From Zoroaster sp. YZ-2022 (taxonomy: Eukaryota > Echinodermata > Asteroidea > Forcipulatida > Zoroasteridae): a stretch of DNA of 64,000 nucleotides. This document shows positions 54,495-64,000 of the stretch, piece after piece. The notes below the pieces were generated by a model, which was not told the origin of the DNA, did not search any database, and saw only the letters and a program-made list of their open reading frames with translations. Numbering within the stretch: position 1 is the stretch's first letter; every line of letters begins with the position of its first letter. The translations under genes were made by a program, and so were the position numbers. The DNA lies in NCBI GenBank assembly GCA_029582265.1, contig CM055828.1:13861777-13925776 (forward strand). The letters run 5' to 3'.

Positions 54495-54885
54495 TAAGGA
54501 ATGTGTCCATTTTGAGGATCAGTATTTCTTTAAAAAATCATTGCAAATGCAAAGCATTCATATCTTTTGGTTTCCACAGACAATAGTTCGTTGATGGCAC
54601 AGAAAAATAAAATCACAGAAGTTCGTGAAAAAAAATTGAGATCATGTAAATCCCTTACTATTTCAGTATTTGTAGGCAGTAAAAAAATCAGTGGTTAAAC
54701 AACTTTTTCCACATTCACAAGCACGAACTTTCCAGTAAATCATACAATTTCACTGTGATTTTTATTTTTGTAACAAGCATGACTTAGATAAGTTTATGCA
54801 ACCATTAATACGCCATAGTTTTGTAAGTTTTCCGAGAAATGCTAAGCCAATGGTAAGTGCGTCATTTCACGAGTGCGGCGAATTA

Positions 54886-57800
54886 CGTACATGGACGATA
54901 CAAACAAATTAACGTTGAGAATAAGATTGCAACCTCCAGAACATACCGTGTTGATACTGCAAATTCTTTCCTTTGTGAACTGTCTCTCCCCGTTTGAAGG
55001 AAGAAACTGATTCCTCTACATAGATTTGCACAATCTTTGCTGCATGATATTGTGGTCATGCGACTGTACTAGTACTGACGACTAAATTCACAACGTTACA
55101 CGACGATGACGACGACCACTAATCTGAAGTAACAGGGGAATACCCACTGCATGCACTAGAGAGCTAGCTAGCTAGCTAGCTAGCGCTGCCCCACCGCGAC
55201 AAGAGGTTTGTGCGCATGCGCCTTTTTCTGCTCTGTATAGCGCCCTCTATTGGTGTTGTTTCACCAACTTTAAACAAGGTCGCGTCTTTTGAAATTTGGC
55301 AAATCGACTGGAGGTGTACGATCAAAGTGAGTGCAAATGCCAAATGACCTCAATGAACAAAGATCACACATCAATCTACAGTCATGGCTTTACAAGATGA
55401 CACGTTTCTGGGTGAATTCATCGAAACCCGCGAAGTGTAAAAAGCGTCTTCAATGTGCATCAAATATTGAGCATCCGTTAAATTTTACAGATCGAGAGAA
55501 GCTAATTATTGGTCCATTTTAGACGTTATTGTACGTCTTTCGTGAATTTTTTTCTTGAAAAATCAAGCATAGGAGGGTAGCTAAACTCACGAAGATCAGT
55601 TTCATGGTGATTATACCTGAGCAAACCCAAGTAACGGCCTCTGGGCAGCAATTCAAAAAAGGTGAAATATTGCTATTGATTACATCTTCGCTGTTTAAAT
55701 AATGGATTTGGAGTGCATTAGAAAGGAAAAAAATCCTTAAATTAATTTAAAATGGAAGAGTGAACAGAATATATGTATTAAATATTGGTTTATATTGGCT
55801 TATAAACTCAAATCATTCCCCGTTTTTTTTATATTCTAACGTTATTAAAAAATTATTTAACCCCCATTACAATGAAAACGCCCACAATCTAATCCGTGTG
55901 TGTATTCACACGCATACACAATGATGTCATCCCAAAAACCGTAACGGGTTCCCCAGAAATCTTTTGTTTAACAACGCTAAAGCCGCAGGGGAATCCCACC
56001 GTTTAAAAGTTAGCTACTGGGTTTGCTCAAATAACAAAGTAATAATTAGTTAAAATAAGAGTTCTTTCACCTATCATACTTTTTATGTCTCAAGGAAAAT
56101 TCATCATCAGGAAGAAAATCCGCTTTGAAATATTACCTGTGCACAAAAAAACTTCAAGGAAATTCGCGCGTTTGCCCATATTGCTGTAATGTTAGTTCAA
56201 TATTTGCAGACGACATATTCTTTCTAATCCTATTGGTTAAAAATTCTCTTTGAAATTAATTTTCAGTACGTAACAGGCGTTTTTATCAATGAACTCCGCG
56301 ACGGAAAAAAAAAGTAAAGGTCACGTTATGAATATGCATTTTTGTATGACCCTTCAAAATTCTCGCGCATGCGCCCAAACCACATGTCGCCTACAGAGCA
56401 TTTTGAACAGCGGTGGCCCCCACCGTCGCGCTAGACTTGGTTCCAAGTCTGTGATCGTGGTTTTTTGTCTGCCTGAAGCCAATACAGTTAATACATGAAA
56501 TAACGCCCTCTTGTGTATTAACCTCCGACATTAACCTTCGATCACGAGTTAGGGCTGTGAAAGCCAGAAGGGGTAAACGGCGTTTTGCGTGGCTGATGTG
56601 CTGGTAGACAAAAAATAACCGCGATCTCAGACTTGAAATCAAGTCTACCGTCGCGCCGGCGCATACGCAGTGCACGAGGTCACGATTGCTCAGAGGTCAT
56701 GATTGCGCATAATTATTATTGTCCATGTACATGGGCAGTTCTCCATGGGAGAGAAAAAAAATTCAAAATTTTACATTAGCAATAGAAGAATATTTCATAT
56801 TGATTCTAGACCAGAATTTCAAGTGGTTAAAATTCGAAAAACCCATGTTTTCTGGGAGAAATATGGATTTTTGGGTAGTAAAGTCTGAAAATGTGGAATT
56901 TTCGTAAAAAATTCAAATTTAATTCTCTTGGACATTGTGATTAGTGGAGGCCTTGTGGGAAAATAAATATTTGTGTGTCTAGATAGCCTTTGTACCAAAG
57001 ATTACTTTTGTATGTAAAAAAATTATTTTTCGTGTTCTCCAAAAATTTAAAAATAAAACATGAGAAAATCACACGTAATTCCGTTACCAAAATAATGCAC
57101 AAAAGTAATTTTTTGGGCAAAGAAAATAAAAATAAAAATCCCAACATTGTTTTTTTCTAAATATACCTCCCTACAAGTTTTATAATTTTGTTTCACTTTC
57201 GGACATTTGCTTAGTAATTTAATATACGGTAACGAAATTACGGTAACCATGGTTACGGATTTGCACTGCACTTACATGTATATTCAAGTTTTTATTACTG
57301 TTACAATGACTTTTACTGTGACTTTTGACATCTTCTGTGACAAACTTTTATTTAATGTTAAGTAATAAATATTTTTCAACAAAAAACTTTAAAAAACACT
57401 GTTTCCTAAAAAAAAATATGACACAATGTTTAGTTTGAATGCAAAAGTATGCTATTGTACATGTATTTGTACAGTGTTTATGGGCAGTACTTGTAGTAAA
57501 CGCTCATTAATTTGGTTGAAAATTGGTATGATTTATGTATGTTCAGGATATGTACTTGTGAGAATATTATTGCATATCATAAAAAACACAAAATGAATAT
57601 GCCTAAATGTAGAAATTCAAGTAAAATACTGTTTATATTACTGTTTTTGCCTTGCATTTAGCGCTATTTGTTAGACCTGTACAAATACAATACGTAATTC
57701 CGTTACCGTCCTGACGTAATTCCGTTACCATGATTGAAGGTAATTTTTTTCAATGAAGGAATAATATTTCAAATTTTATTTTGCATAGTGAAGTATTTGT

Positions 57801-58435
57801 ACTACTGGTGTTGTTCCGTTTCAGGCTCCGGATACTACGATGTTAATTTAGATATGGGGAAATATTTGTAGAACCTGGAACCCAAAAGCTAACATTTTGG
57901 CAATGGAGGACAAAAGGGGGAGGGTGGGCGGGGAAACCATTGCGATGGCCATCCGGTCCCGTTGTGCGGAAATACCTACCACACTGAAACGCTTACCATA
58001 CTCACTTTAAGTACTCCTCTACCTACCACCTGCTAGAATCGCGACTGAATGCATCATGCGTCGCCCTCAGCGTCACATCAGCAGTGCAAATAGTAGTTTT
58101 TAACCCTACTAAAGTCTATATACTACAAATAACACCCCTTTTGGAAATTACTAAACTTCACAGAGATTTATTAATTTATGCAAGGCCTGAAAATTGCTTG
58201 TCCTTCGCCGTAATTCCGTTACCGAAATTTTGACCTCCCTAAAGTGACCCAGCATGTGATTTTTTTTTTCATTTGTGTCCAATGAATCTGTTCGATCTTG
58301 GCTCCCATTTCATACACAGATTATTTGTCTAGTATAAAACATATTTTCTAGGTGATGGGCAAATGTTGGCTGGGTCATGAATGGACGTCATTCCGTTACC
58401 GGCGAATTGCCCACTTAATTCGCCGCAGTCGTGAA
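54886..58435. other. Centre of the 6.2 kb inverted repeat
   Basis: No transposase or other gene recognised. It contains a GCTA repeat at 55160-55188, GC-richer patches near 55190-55250 and 56340-56700, and at least six CGTAATTCCGTTACC-like words between 57076 and 58402. Confidence 0.5.
56424..56657. mobile_element. Small TIR element
   Basis: CGTCGCGCTAGACTTG with AAGTCTGTGATCGTGG at the left matches, inverted, CGCGATCTCAGACTTG and AAGTCTACCGTCGCG at the right. About 235 bp, GC-richer than its surroundings, non-coding. Confidence 0.65.
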
Positions 58436-59698
58436 ATGACGCACTTACGTATACCTTTGGCTTAGCATTTCTCGGAAAAATTACAAAACTATGGCGTATT
58501 ACTGGTTGCATAAACTTATCTAAGTATGCTTGTTATAAAATATAAAAATCATAGTGAAATTGTATGATTTACTGAAAAGTTAGTGCTTGTGGAAGTGGAA
58601 AAAGTTGTTAACCACTGATTTTACTAGGTACAAATATTAAGTGATGTACATGACCTCATTTTTTCATGAACATCTATGATTTTATTGTTCTATGCCGTCA
58701 ACGCGCTGTTGTCTGTGGAAACCAAAACATATGAATGCTTTGCATTTGCAATGATTTTTTAAATAAATACTGATCCTCAAAATGGACATATTCCTTAAAG
58801 AAGACACGAACGAAGATTCGTTAATGTTTACTTTTATCAGTAGTAATAATAATAATAATGTATAGATTTATATAGCGCACGTATCCACCAACTAAGTGGC
58901 GCTCAAGGCGCATTATATTATTATCCCTGCTCATAAGGCTCATAAGGCTCATAAGGCTCATAAATCATTCCTGAAACCATCTCAGCTCCCTGGGGAGTAT
59001 ACAGCTCAATTGCTGCCATTTCTAGCGCATAGAGAGCAAACCATCTCTGCCTTCACAGGTACCCATTTAACCCCTGGGTGGAGAGAAGCAATTATGGTTA
59101 AGTGTCTTGCTCAAGGACATAGGTGTCACGGCTGGGGCTCGAACCCACACTCTGCTGCTGGCAACACCAGAACTTGAGTTCAGTGCGCTAGACCGCACGA
59201 CAATCCACTTTACGTGCATTATACAACACACGGGACCTACGGCTTTACGTCCCATCCGAAGGACGAAGCAATTATGGTTAAGTACCTTGCTCAAGGATAC
59301 AAGTGTCACGACCGGGGCTCGAACCCACACCCTGCTGCTGGCAACACCAGAACTTGAGTTCGGTGCGCTAGACCGCTCGGCCACGACATGGTTATGAAAA
59401 GAAATCTATTATTTGACAAAATGTTAGAATCATTTTTACATATTCCAAAGTTTTAAAGTACTTTTTGCAAATATTTTAACCACCCGTGTTATTGGTCTTT
59501 CAAGAATATTGTTTAAAAGTTTTGAGAGCTTCTCCAAATAATACCATTTTATTTTTAAAATGTGAATTTTTTTTTTTTTTTTCAAGATTAAAAACAATTT
59601 AACAACCACCCGCAATAAGATGAAGTATGATTCAACCGTTTTTCTTCTTGGGTACATTTGCTATGCCCCTTAAACAATTTGGGGTGAGTCATCATACT
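58436..59698 (-). repeat. Repeat P, copy C (right arm of the inverted repeat)
   Basis: Inverted relative of 53477-54885; it starts at GTCGTGAAATGACGCACTTA and ends near the TGAGTCATCATAC word at 59686. A SINE interrupts it at 58846-59390, where about 30 bp of the arm also seem lost. Confidence 0.88.
58846..59390 (-). mobile_element. Dimeric tRNA-derived SINE, copy 5
   Basis: Full dimeric layout: two tRNA-like heads, spacer with CTTCGGATGGGACGT, body and ATT tail. The 3' head has lost part of its A box (CTAGACCGCACGACAATCC). Confidence 0.92.
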
Positions 59699-59857
59699 GT
59701 AACGGAAAGTGAAAGACTATACCAGTCTAATATTTTAGATCGTGTGTGACCTTACGTTGCGCGCGCTGATTAGGCATGCGAGCAGCTGTGCGGTGGCATG
59801 CATAAATATAAATGTGGGCCGCGCCGGGCGTGGTTGCCTGCGGGCGTTTTTTTTTTT

Positions 59858-60123
59858 TACACCGCAGCGACGGGTTTTGTACGCATTTCGCCCTTGTGTC
59901 AAGACTATGAACCCATTCAGCACGCATGCGCGCGAAGGGAATTTCGACACGCAAAAAAAACCTACCATCAACGGAGAGGGAATGGCTCCATGAGTTCCAC
60001 GGCAGAGCGCCATGGTCGACTGCAGCTTGGAGTTTTCTATCGTCGCGCGCCTAGGGTTTCGTAGTCTCTCTCTCAAGACCGGAATTGGCACTTTTACTGC
60101 ACAAAACCCGTCGCTGCGGTGTA
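59858..60123. mobile_element. Small TA-type TIR element, 266 bp
   Basis: Ends TACACCGCAGCGACGGGTTT and the complement, bordered by T-rich and A-rich runs. Locally GC-rich. The longer open frames here just follow the GC content. Confidence 0.75.
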
Positions 60124-60264
60124 CAAAAAAAATACGCTGCCTGCGGTATGCCATCGCCAGTGGTGATGACTGTAGCTGCCAGCGTAGAAAGAGTATTATT
60201 GCCTAGCTCTAGCAGCTTTGCGGGCACGTCACTGACTAGCGTGCGGTGCATTAGCTGCATAGTG

Positions 60265-60767
60265 TACGGAAGCCCATTAGTGCCACGTTGCGTTTCTCTT
60301 TCACATGTAAGTGTTTCTCTTTCACCTGGTTGCCGCCCCTTAAATAACTGCCGGCCGCCACTTTTACTAATTGTCACTGGCTGTACGTAAATTTATGTAC
60401 ACTCAAAATTCCTTCTCTAAATCTGACTGATTATAAGAGTTAATACTTACAGAAAATCCGATGCAATCACCAGGAATGCGAGGCGACGGGTCACCGTTGT
60501 ACATGTAGGCTCACTGAAAAGCACATGTCAAGAAGGGATCTGACTCTTTCCTAATTACGTTGCCGAAGCATGAAAACAAGTCTCACTGCCAGATTTGCAT
60601 TGTGACTGCGTGTTCCGTAAGTTATTAAGTGGCGGCCGCTGGTTATTTAAGTGGCGCCCGCCAGTTATTAAGTGGCGGCCGCCAGTTATTTAAGGGGCGG
60701 CAACCAGGTAAAAGAGAAACACTTACACGTGAAAGAGAAACGCAACGTGGCACTATGGGCTTCCGTA
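60265..60767. mobile_element. Inverted-repeat element with GGCGGCCGCC words, 503 bp
   Basis: Arms of about 100 bp starting TACGGAAGCCCAT and including CACGTTGCGTTTCTCTTTCA and GGTTGCCGCCCCTTAAATAA. The inner right side adds further copies of AAGTGGCGGCCGC with TTATTTAAG (60629-60690). Confidence 0.85.
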
Positions 60768-60919
60768 ATAGTGAATAAAAAGTTGTATGAGCTGTATATA
60801 CGTTGTCGATGCAAGCGTGCACAGCTGATGCGTAGCTGGTACAAAGCATTGGAAGCTGTACATAGCTATGGGCGGCCAAAAGGGCCAAAATTAAAAAAAA
60901 ACATCTAACATATATACAT

Positions 60920-61195
60920 TAAGAAGCCTACAATTAAAAGGTCAAAACAACAGCCAAAGAACAAATTTGTCAATAGAAAGACAAAAGGCACAAACAAAGG
61001 ACAAAACACAAAGAGTACAAAATGATCAATAGAAAGACAAATTAAAATGGCAAGAGGACAAATTTTTAGAAAGACAAAGACAAAATCAAACAAAGGACAA
61101 AACGACAAAAGGACAAATTTCTCTACGGTCGCACTATGGTCGACAAACTCGCGCCTCGGCAAACTCGTCCCGACAAACTCGCCCCGTAGATTTTT
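60920..61195. repeat. Degenerate (AAAGGACAAA) and GACAAACTCG word cluster
   Basis: Short words AAAGACAAA, AAAGGACAAA and GGCACAAA are repeated about 15 times, followed by four GACAAACTCG or GCAAACTCG words at 61140-61187. Probably one end of an inverted-repeat element whose other end carries CGAGTTTGTC words at 62230-62320. Confidence 0.5.
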
Positions 61196-61253
61196 TGACG
61201 CATCTCACGCTAGCTAAGTAAATAAAGCATTATTATAAAGATAGGATGCAGGC

Positions 61254-61462
61254 ACGGGCGTAAATCCTGGGGGATGGGGGGATGTATCCCCCACTTTTTG
61301 GACCGGAGGGCCATAGGATCATCCCCCAGAATTGTCCATTCGTTGAAAGAAATATATATAATAAATATGCACATGCAGAACTTCAAGCTATACCGTGCAC
61401 CCAAATTTCAAAATCATCCCCCACACTTTTCATCACGGATTTACGCCAGTGGATGTACAGGG
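61254..61462. mobile_element. Small TIR element, about 210 bp
   Basis: GGGCGTAAATCCTGGGGGAT at the left and ATCCCCCACACTTTTCAT with CACGGATTTACGCC at the right are inverted partners. The interior repeats ATCCCCCA words. Confidence 0.7.
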
Positions 61463-61484
61463 ACATAAGTATTTTAATGAATTA

Positions 61485-61965
61485 TTAGGCTCTATTGAGA
61501 CTGATTTAGTATAAGTAAGAGAGTAAATCAAACACACAAATAATTTAAATGGGCGTTTTATTTAACAAATTATTACATGAAATAATTCAACAGTTACAAC
61601 TAGAATACATAGCAAACTAGCTAACAAAACAGTTACAGGTTTTTTTTTACTATGTATACTATGTAATATACTATGAATATTTACAAAGTTGTATTTTGTT
61701 TATTTAATTACAGTTTAATTAATTATCTGTATTTTATATTTTGTATGCAATTGCTTATTTTTTTATTTTACTTATTTATTTTACTCAGCATTTTGTTTAG
61801 CAAGTTTCTTATTTATTCTATTTAACTGGTAAATGTAAATTAATTATTTCTTGCAACATTTACTTTCGTTAAATAAAACGTTAAGTGAAGTGATTTTTAT
61901 GTTTGATTTACCCTCTTAGGCCTATATTAATTAATATTAAATCAGTCAGTCTCAATATCGCAAAA
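61485..61965. mobile_element. TIR element, about 480 bp
   Basis: CTCTATTGAGACTGATTTAG and AGAGAGTAAATCAAACA at the left match, inverted, TGTTTGATTTACCCTCT and AAATCAGTCAGTCTCAATA at the right. Very AT-rich centre. Confidence 0.65.
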
Positions 61966-62224
61966 TAATTGACCACAGATTTATAAGACTCAAAATAATA
62001 ATTGGATTCATTAAAATAGTTATGACCCCGTACATCCTGCCGCTATTATCATAATGATTTGTTCTCTTTTATATTAAACCAGTCTCAATAGCGTTGAAGG
62101 GGTGGGAGATGACAACCTTCACGTGGTCCACCCTGTTTCAACTAATGTCATCAAACCGATGTATGCAGCTACTAGCACTCTAAGCTGCTCATCATCATAC
62201 GAAAGAAGAATAGCGTTGAAATGC

Positions 62225-62535
62225 GTCAACAAGTACGGGGGACGAGTTTACCGAGGGGCGACTATGTGAGGGGCGAGTTTGTCAGGGGCGAGTTTGTTAC
62301 AGGGGCGAGATTGTAAGGGGCGACTTTGCCGGGGGCGTGTTGACTGGCATCAACATTATACCGCGGCGGAGTGTAAGCTGGTGTGCTAAAAAGAACACTG
62401 GCACAGTTGTAAGGGGGTTAAGATATCTCGACCCTTGTGACAAAACTCGACCCACGAGACAATTCAACCTATAAAACAAACTCGACCTAAAAAAACTCGA
62501 CCTACGAGACAACTCGACCCTTGTGACAAAAGTGC
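62225..62535. repeat. GGGCGAGTTTGTC and CTCGACC word cluster
   Basis: Six GGGCGA(G/C)(T/A) words at 62238-62333 are followed by seven CTCGACC(C/T) or related words with ACGAGACAA or TTGTGACAAA between them at 62425-62530. Confidence 0.6.
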
Positions 62536-64000
62536 GTGTGTGTGTATGCGCTTGTTTATTACGACAGCAAAGTGATTCATGAGGGACTGAAATACGAGTC
62601 TAACTAATTAACTGAAAGTTATTTCCCAAGCAAGAGTGGGCGCTATGTAAATATTATGTGATTGATTGTGATTGTTTCCTTGAAGAAACCCTTAACCACG
62701 TCTGATAGTAGAATTTAATGTGTCTGTCTCCTTAGACAGTTAATGAAAAATCGTTGATTTCCCCGAATTGTTAAATATCACTGATTTTTCTGATCGTTTT
62801 GATGTTTTTTCAATGTGTTTCCGACGTGCCCCGATCATGAAAATGAGAGTTTTGTAAGGAGACATCGTTTCTGTTTATGTTGACGGTGCAAGTGTGTTTT
62901 TACGATTTATTACACAAAAGTTAGCTTTGGGGATTTTTTTCCCCATTTTTTCCGTTGGTTCTTTGCTGCACGGTAAATGAGTACAGCTATGTCCCCTTCA
63001 TTTATTTTAAAAATGTGTTAAAAAGATTTCTATTTTAATGATTTGATTTGCCTTTCGCCGTTCACCTTAATTTATTGTAGGCCTAGTATTTTTTTCAGTT
63101 AGGCCTATTCATCATATTTGTAATTTTATAATTTATTGATGGAGACAAATACATTTCAACACAATTATTTATCTTGTTAAAACATTTTTTTTTACTTTTG
63201 CAAACTTGTCCAATCTTTTTACAGTTTTTTTTACATTTGTATATTACACCAGCATTTTATCAAAGCATGGCGGTAGAAATAAGTCCATCTCAATTTTTGG
63301 ACTATGATCAATTACTCTAGTGTAATAAAAATAATAGCTCAAAATCATTTCTAAATCATTTCCAGAGCATTTATAAATTATATACTTTTAATTTCCTTAC
63401 GTCAAGAACGTCAAGAAAAGGAGCCAAACCCAAACCACCAACATTGACAGCACTCCTCTACCAAAGAGGAAAAAGTGAATAAAAGTGCATAACAATTTGT
63501 CATGCTTTTTAAGGTTTAAACTGCATGTAGCCCCATGGGTGATCAATGGCTTTTCAATGCATGTAAGTATGTGAAGTGGCATTCACGGGTTGCGCGAAAT
63601 CATGGAGGTAAAAATAGATCTATTTTTACCTCTATGGCGAAATCAAGGTATTAAAACTCATTTGTTGTTTTAATCATGAAATAGATCTATAGGCCTATGT
63701 TTATTTTTCTTTACAATACACTAATTATTGTGAGAATTAAACTTTAAAACCAATATTTTAAAGCAAGGAATTAATTAAAGGACGATATCTGATTAAATGA
63801 TTATGACCCGTGGACGTTTTGTCACGTTGACGTTTTGTCATGTGGACGTTATGACTGGGTCTGTGGACGTTTTGACGTGTGGACGTGTATTTCCTTCCTC
63901 CATGTTCTGACTAGATTTTGCATTCCCCACCGTCACGCCCGATCATATCTGTTGTTGCCAGTAAACCACATACACATGAACACATAATGTCATCTTCGTC
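62536..64000. other. No gene seen; GGACGTTTTG words at the right edge
   Basis: AT-rich DNA without recognisable coding. 63814-63888 holds five GGACGTTTTG/TGACGTTTTGTCA-like words, probably the end of another motif-rich element. Confidence 0.45.

Larger units (their letters stand above)
53265..54885 (+). repeat. Repeat P, copy B (left arm of a 6.2 kb inverted repeat)
   Basis: Matches copy A up to about 54660 and, inverted, copy C at 58436-59698. It is interrupted by the MITE at 53900-54494. Confidence 0.88.

Noticed and set aside
55331..55522. 63-codon frame near a GC-rich patch as a first coding exon
   Set aside because: No motif, no clear donor tied to a downstream exon, and it lies in the centre of a large inverted repeat.
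59735..60154. 139-codon open frame on the minus strand
   Set aside because: It lies in a GC-rich TIR element and several overlapping frames of similar length occur on both strands, as expected from composition.

Overview
The window is eukaryotic nuclear DNA, AT-rich and about 90 % non-coding. It has introns with GT/AG borders, a tRNA-derived SINE family, at least four kinds of non-LTR or Penelope-like retroelement and many small inverted-repeat DNA elements. The death-fold caspase, the animal-type N-acetylglutamate synthase and the very frequent palindrome TACATGTA point to a marine invertebrate. I favour a deuterostome (echinoderm, hemichordate or lancelet) but cannot exclude a mollusc.

Two real genes can be assembled exon by exon, and they converge tail to tail. 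(1) On the + strand, seven exons between 3518 and 16484 encode the C-terminal 345 residues of mitochondrial N-acetylglutamate synthase (NAGS); every splice phase matches, and the 5' exons lie before the window or were not recognised. (2) On the - strand, eleven exons between 48132 and 22690 join without a frame break into an 882-residue initiator caspase. Its order is DED-DED-DD-linker-DD-DD-linker-p20-p10, with intact catalytic His and Cys (QACQG) and an IETD motif in the p20/p10 linker. It looks like FADD (DED+DD) and caspase-8 (DED+DED+protease) combined in one polypeptide, and is the most interesting object here. Two of its death-domain exons come from a recent ~1.29 kb tandem duplication.

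Layout. 1-3500: a repeat with a hairpin end (about 130-605) and a TIR element carrying a BED-like zinc finger (1328-2557). 3518-16484: NAGS, whose introns hold a 2.1 kb 19-bp satellite, an antisense LINE, a 20-bp minisatellite and a broken multi-exon repeat-type ORF. 16485-22689: intergenic, with a dimeric SINE, a TTAA-flanked element and a hAT-like element split by a Mutator-like MITE with a perfect 9-bp target duplication. 22690-48132: the caspase gene, with introns full of an R2-like LINE, a (AAG)161 tract, TTAA elements, an L1/Tx1-like ORF1 fragment, a Penelope-like element, a 32/33-bp minisatellite and long-TIR elements. 48136-64000: no convincing gene; nested inverted repeats up to 6 kb across, a PLE-terminus palindrome, SINEs and several MITEs.

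A recurring theme is that many non-autonomous elements carry their own short motif, scattered many times inside or near the ends (GTCAAAA, CCAAAACCTG, ATATCGAT, GAATATTCG, CATAGTGACGAAT, TGAAAATGCC, CGTAATTCCGTTACC, GGGCGAGTTTGTC). All reading was by eye; no alignment or database search was run.
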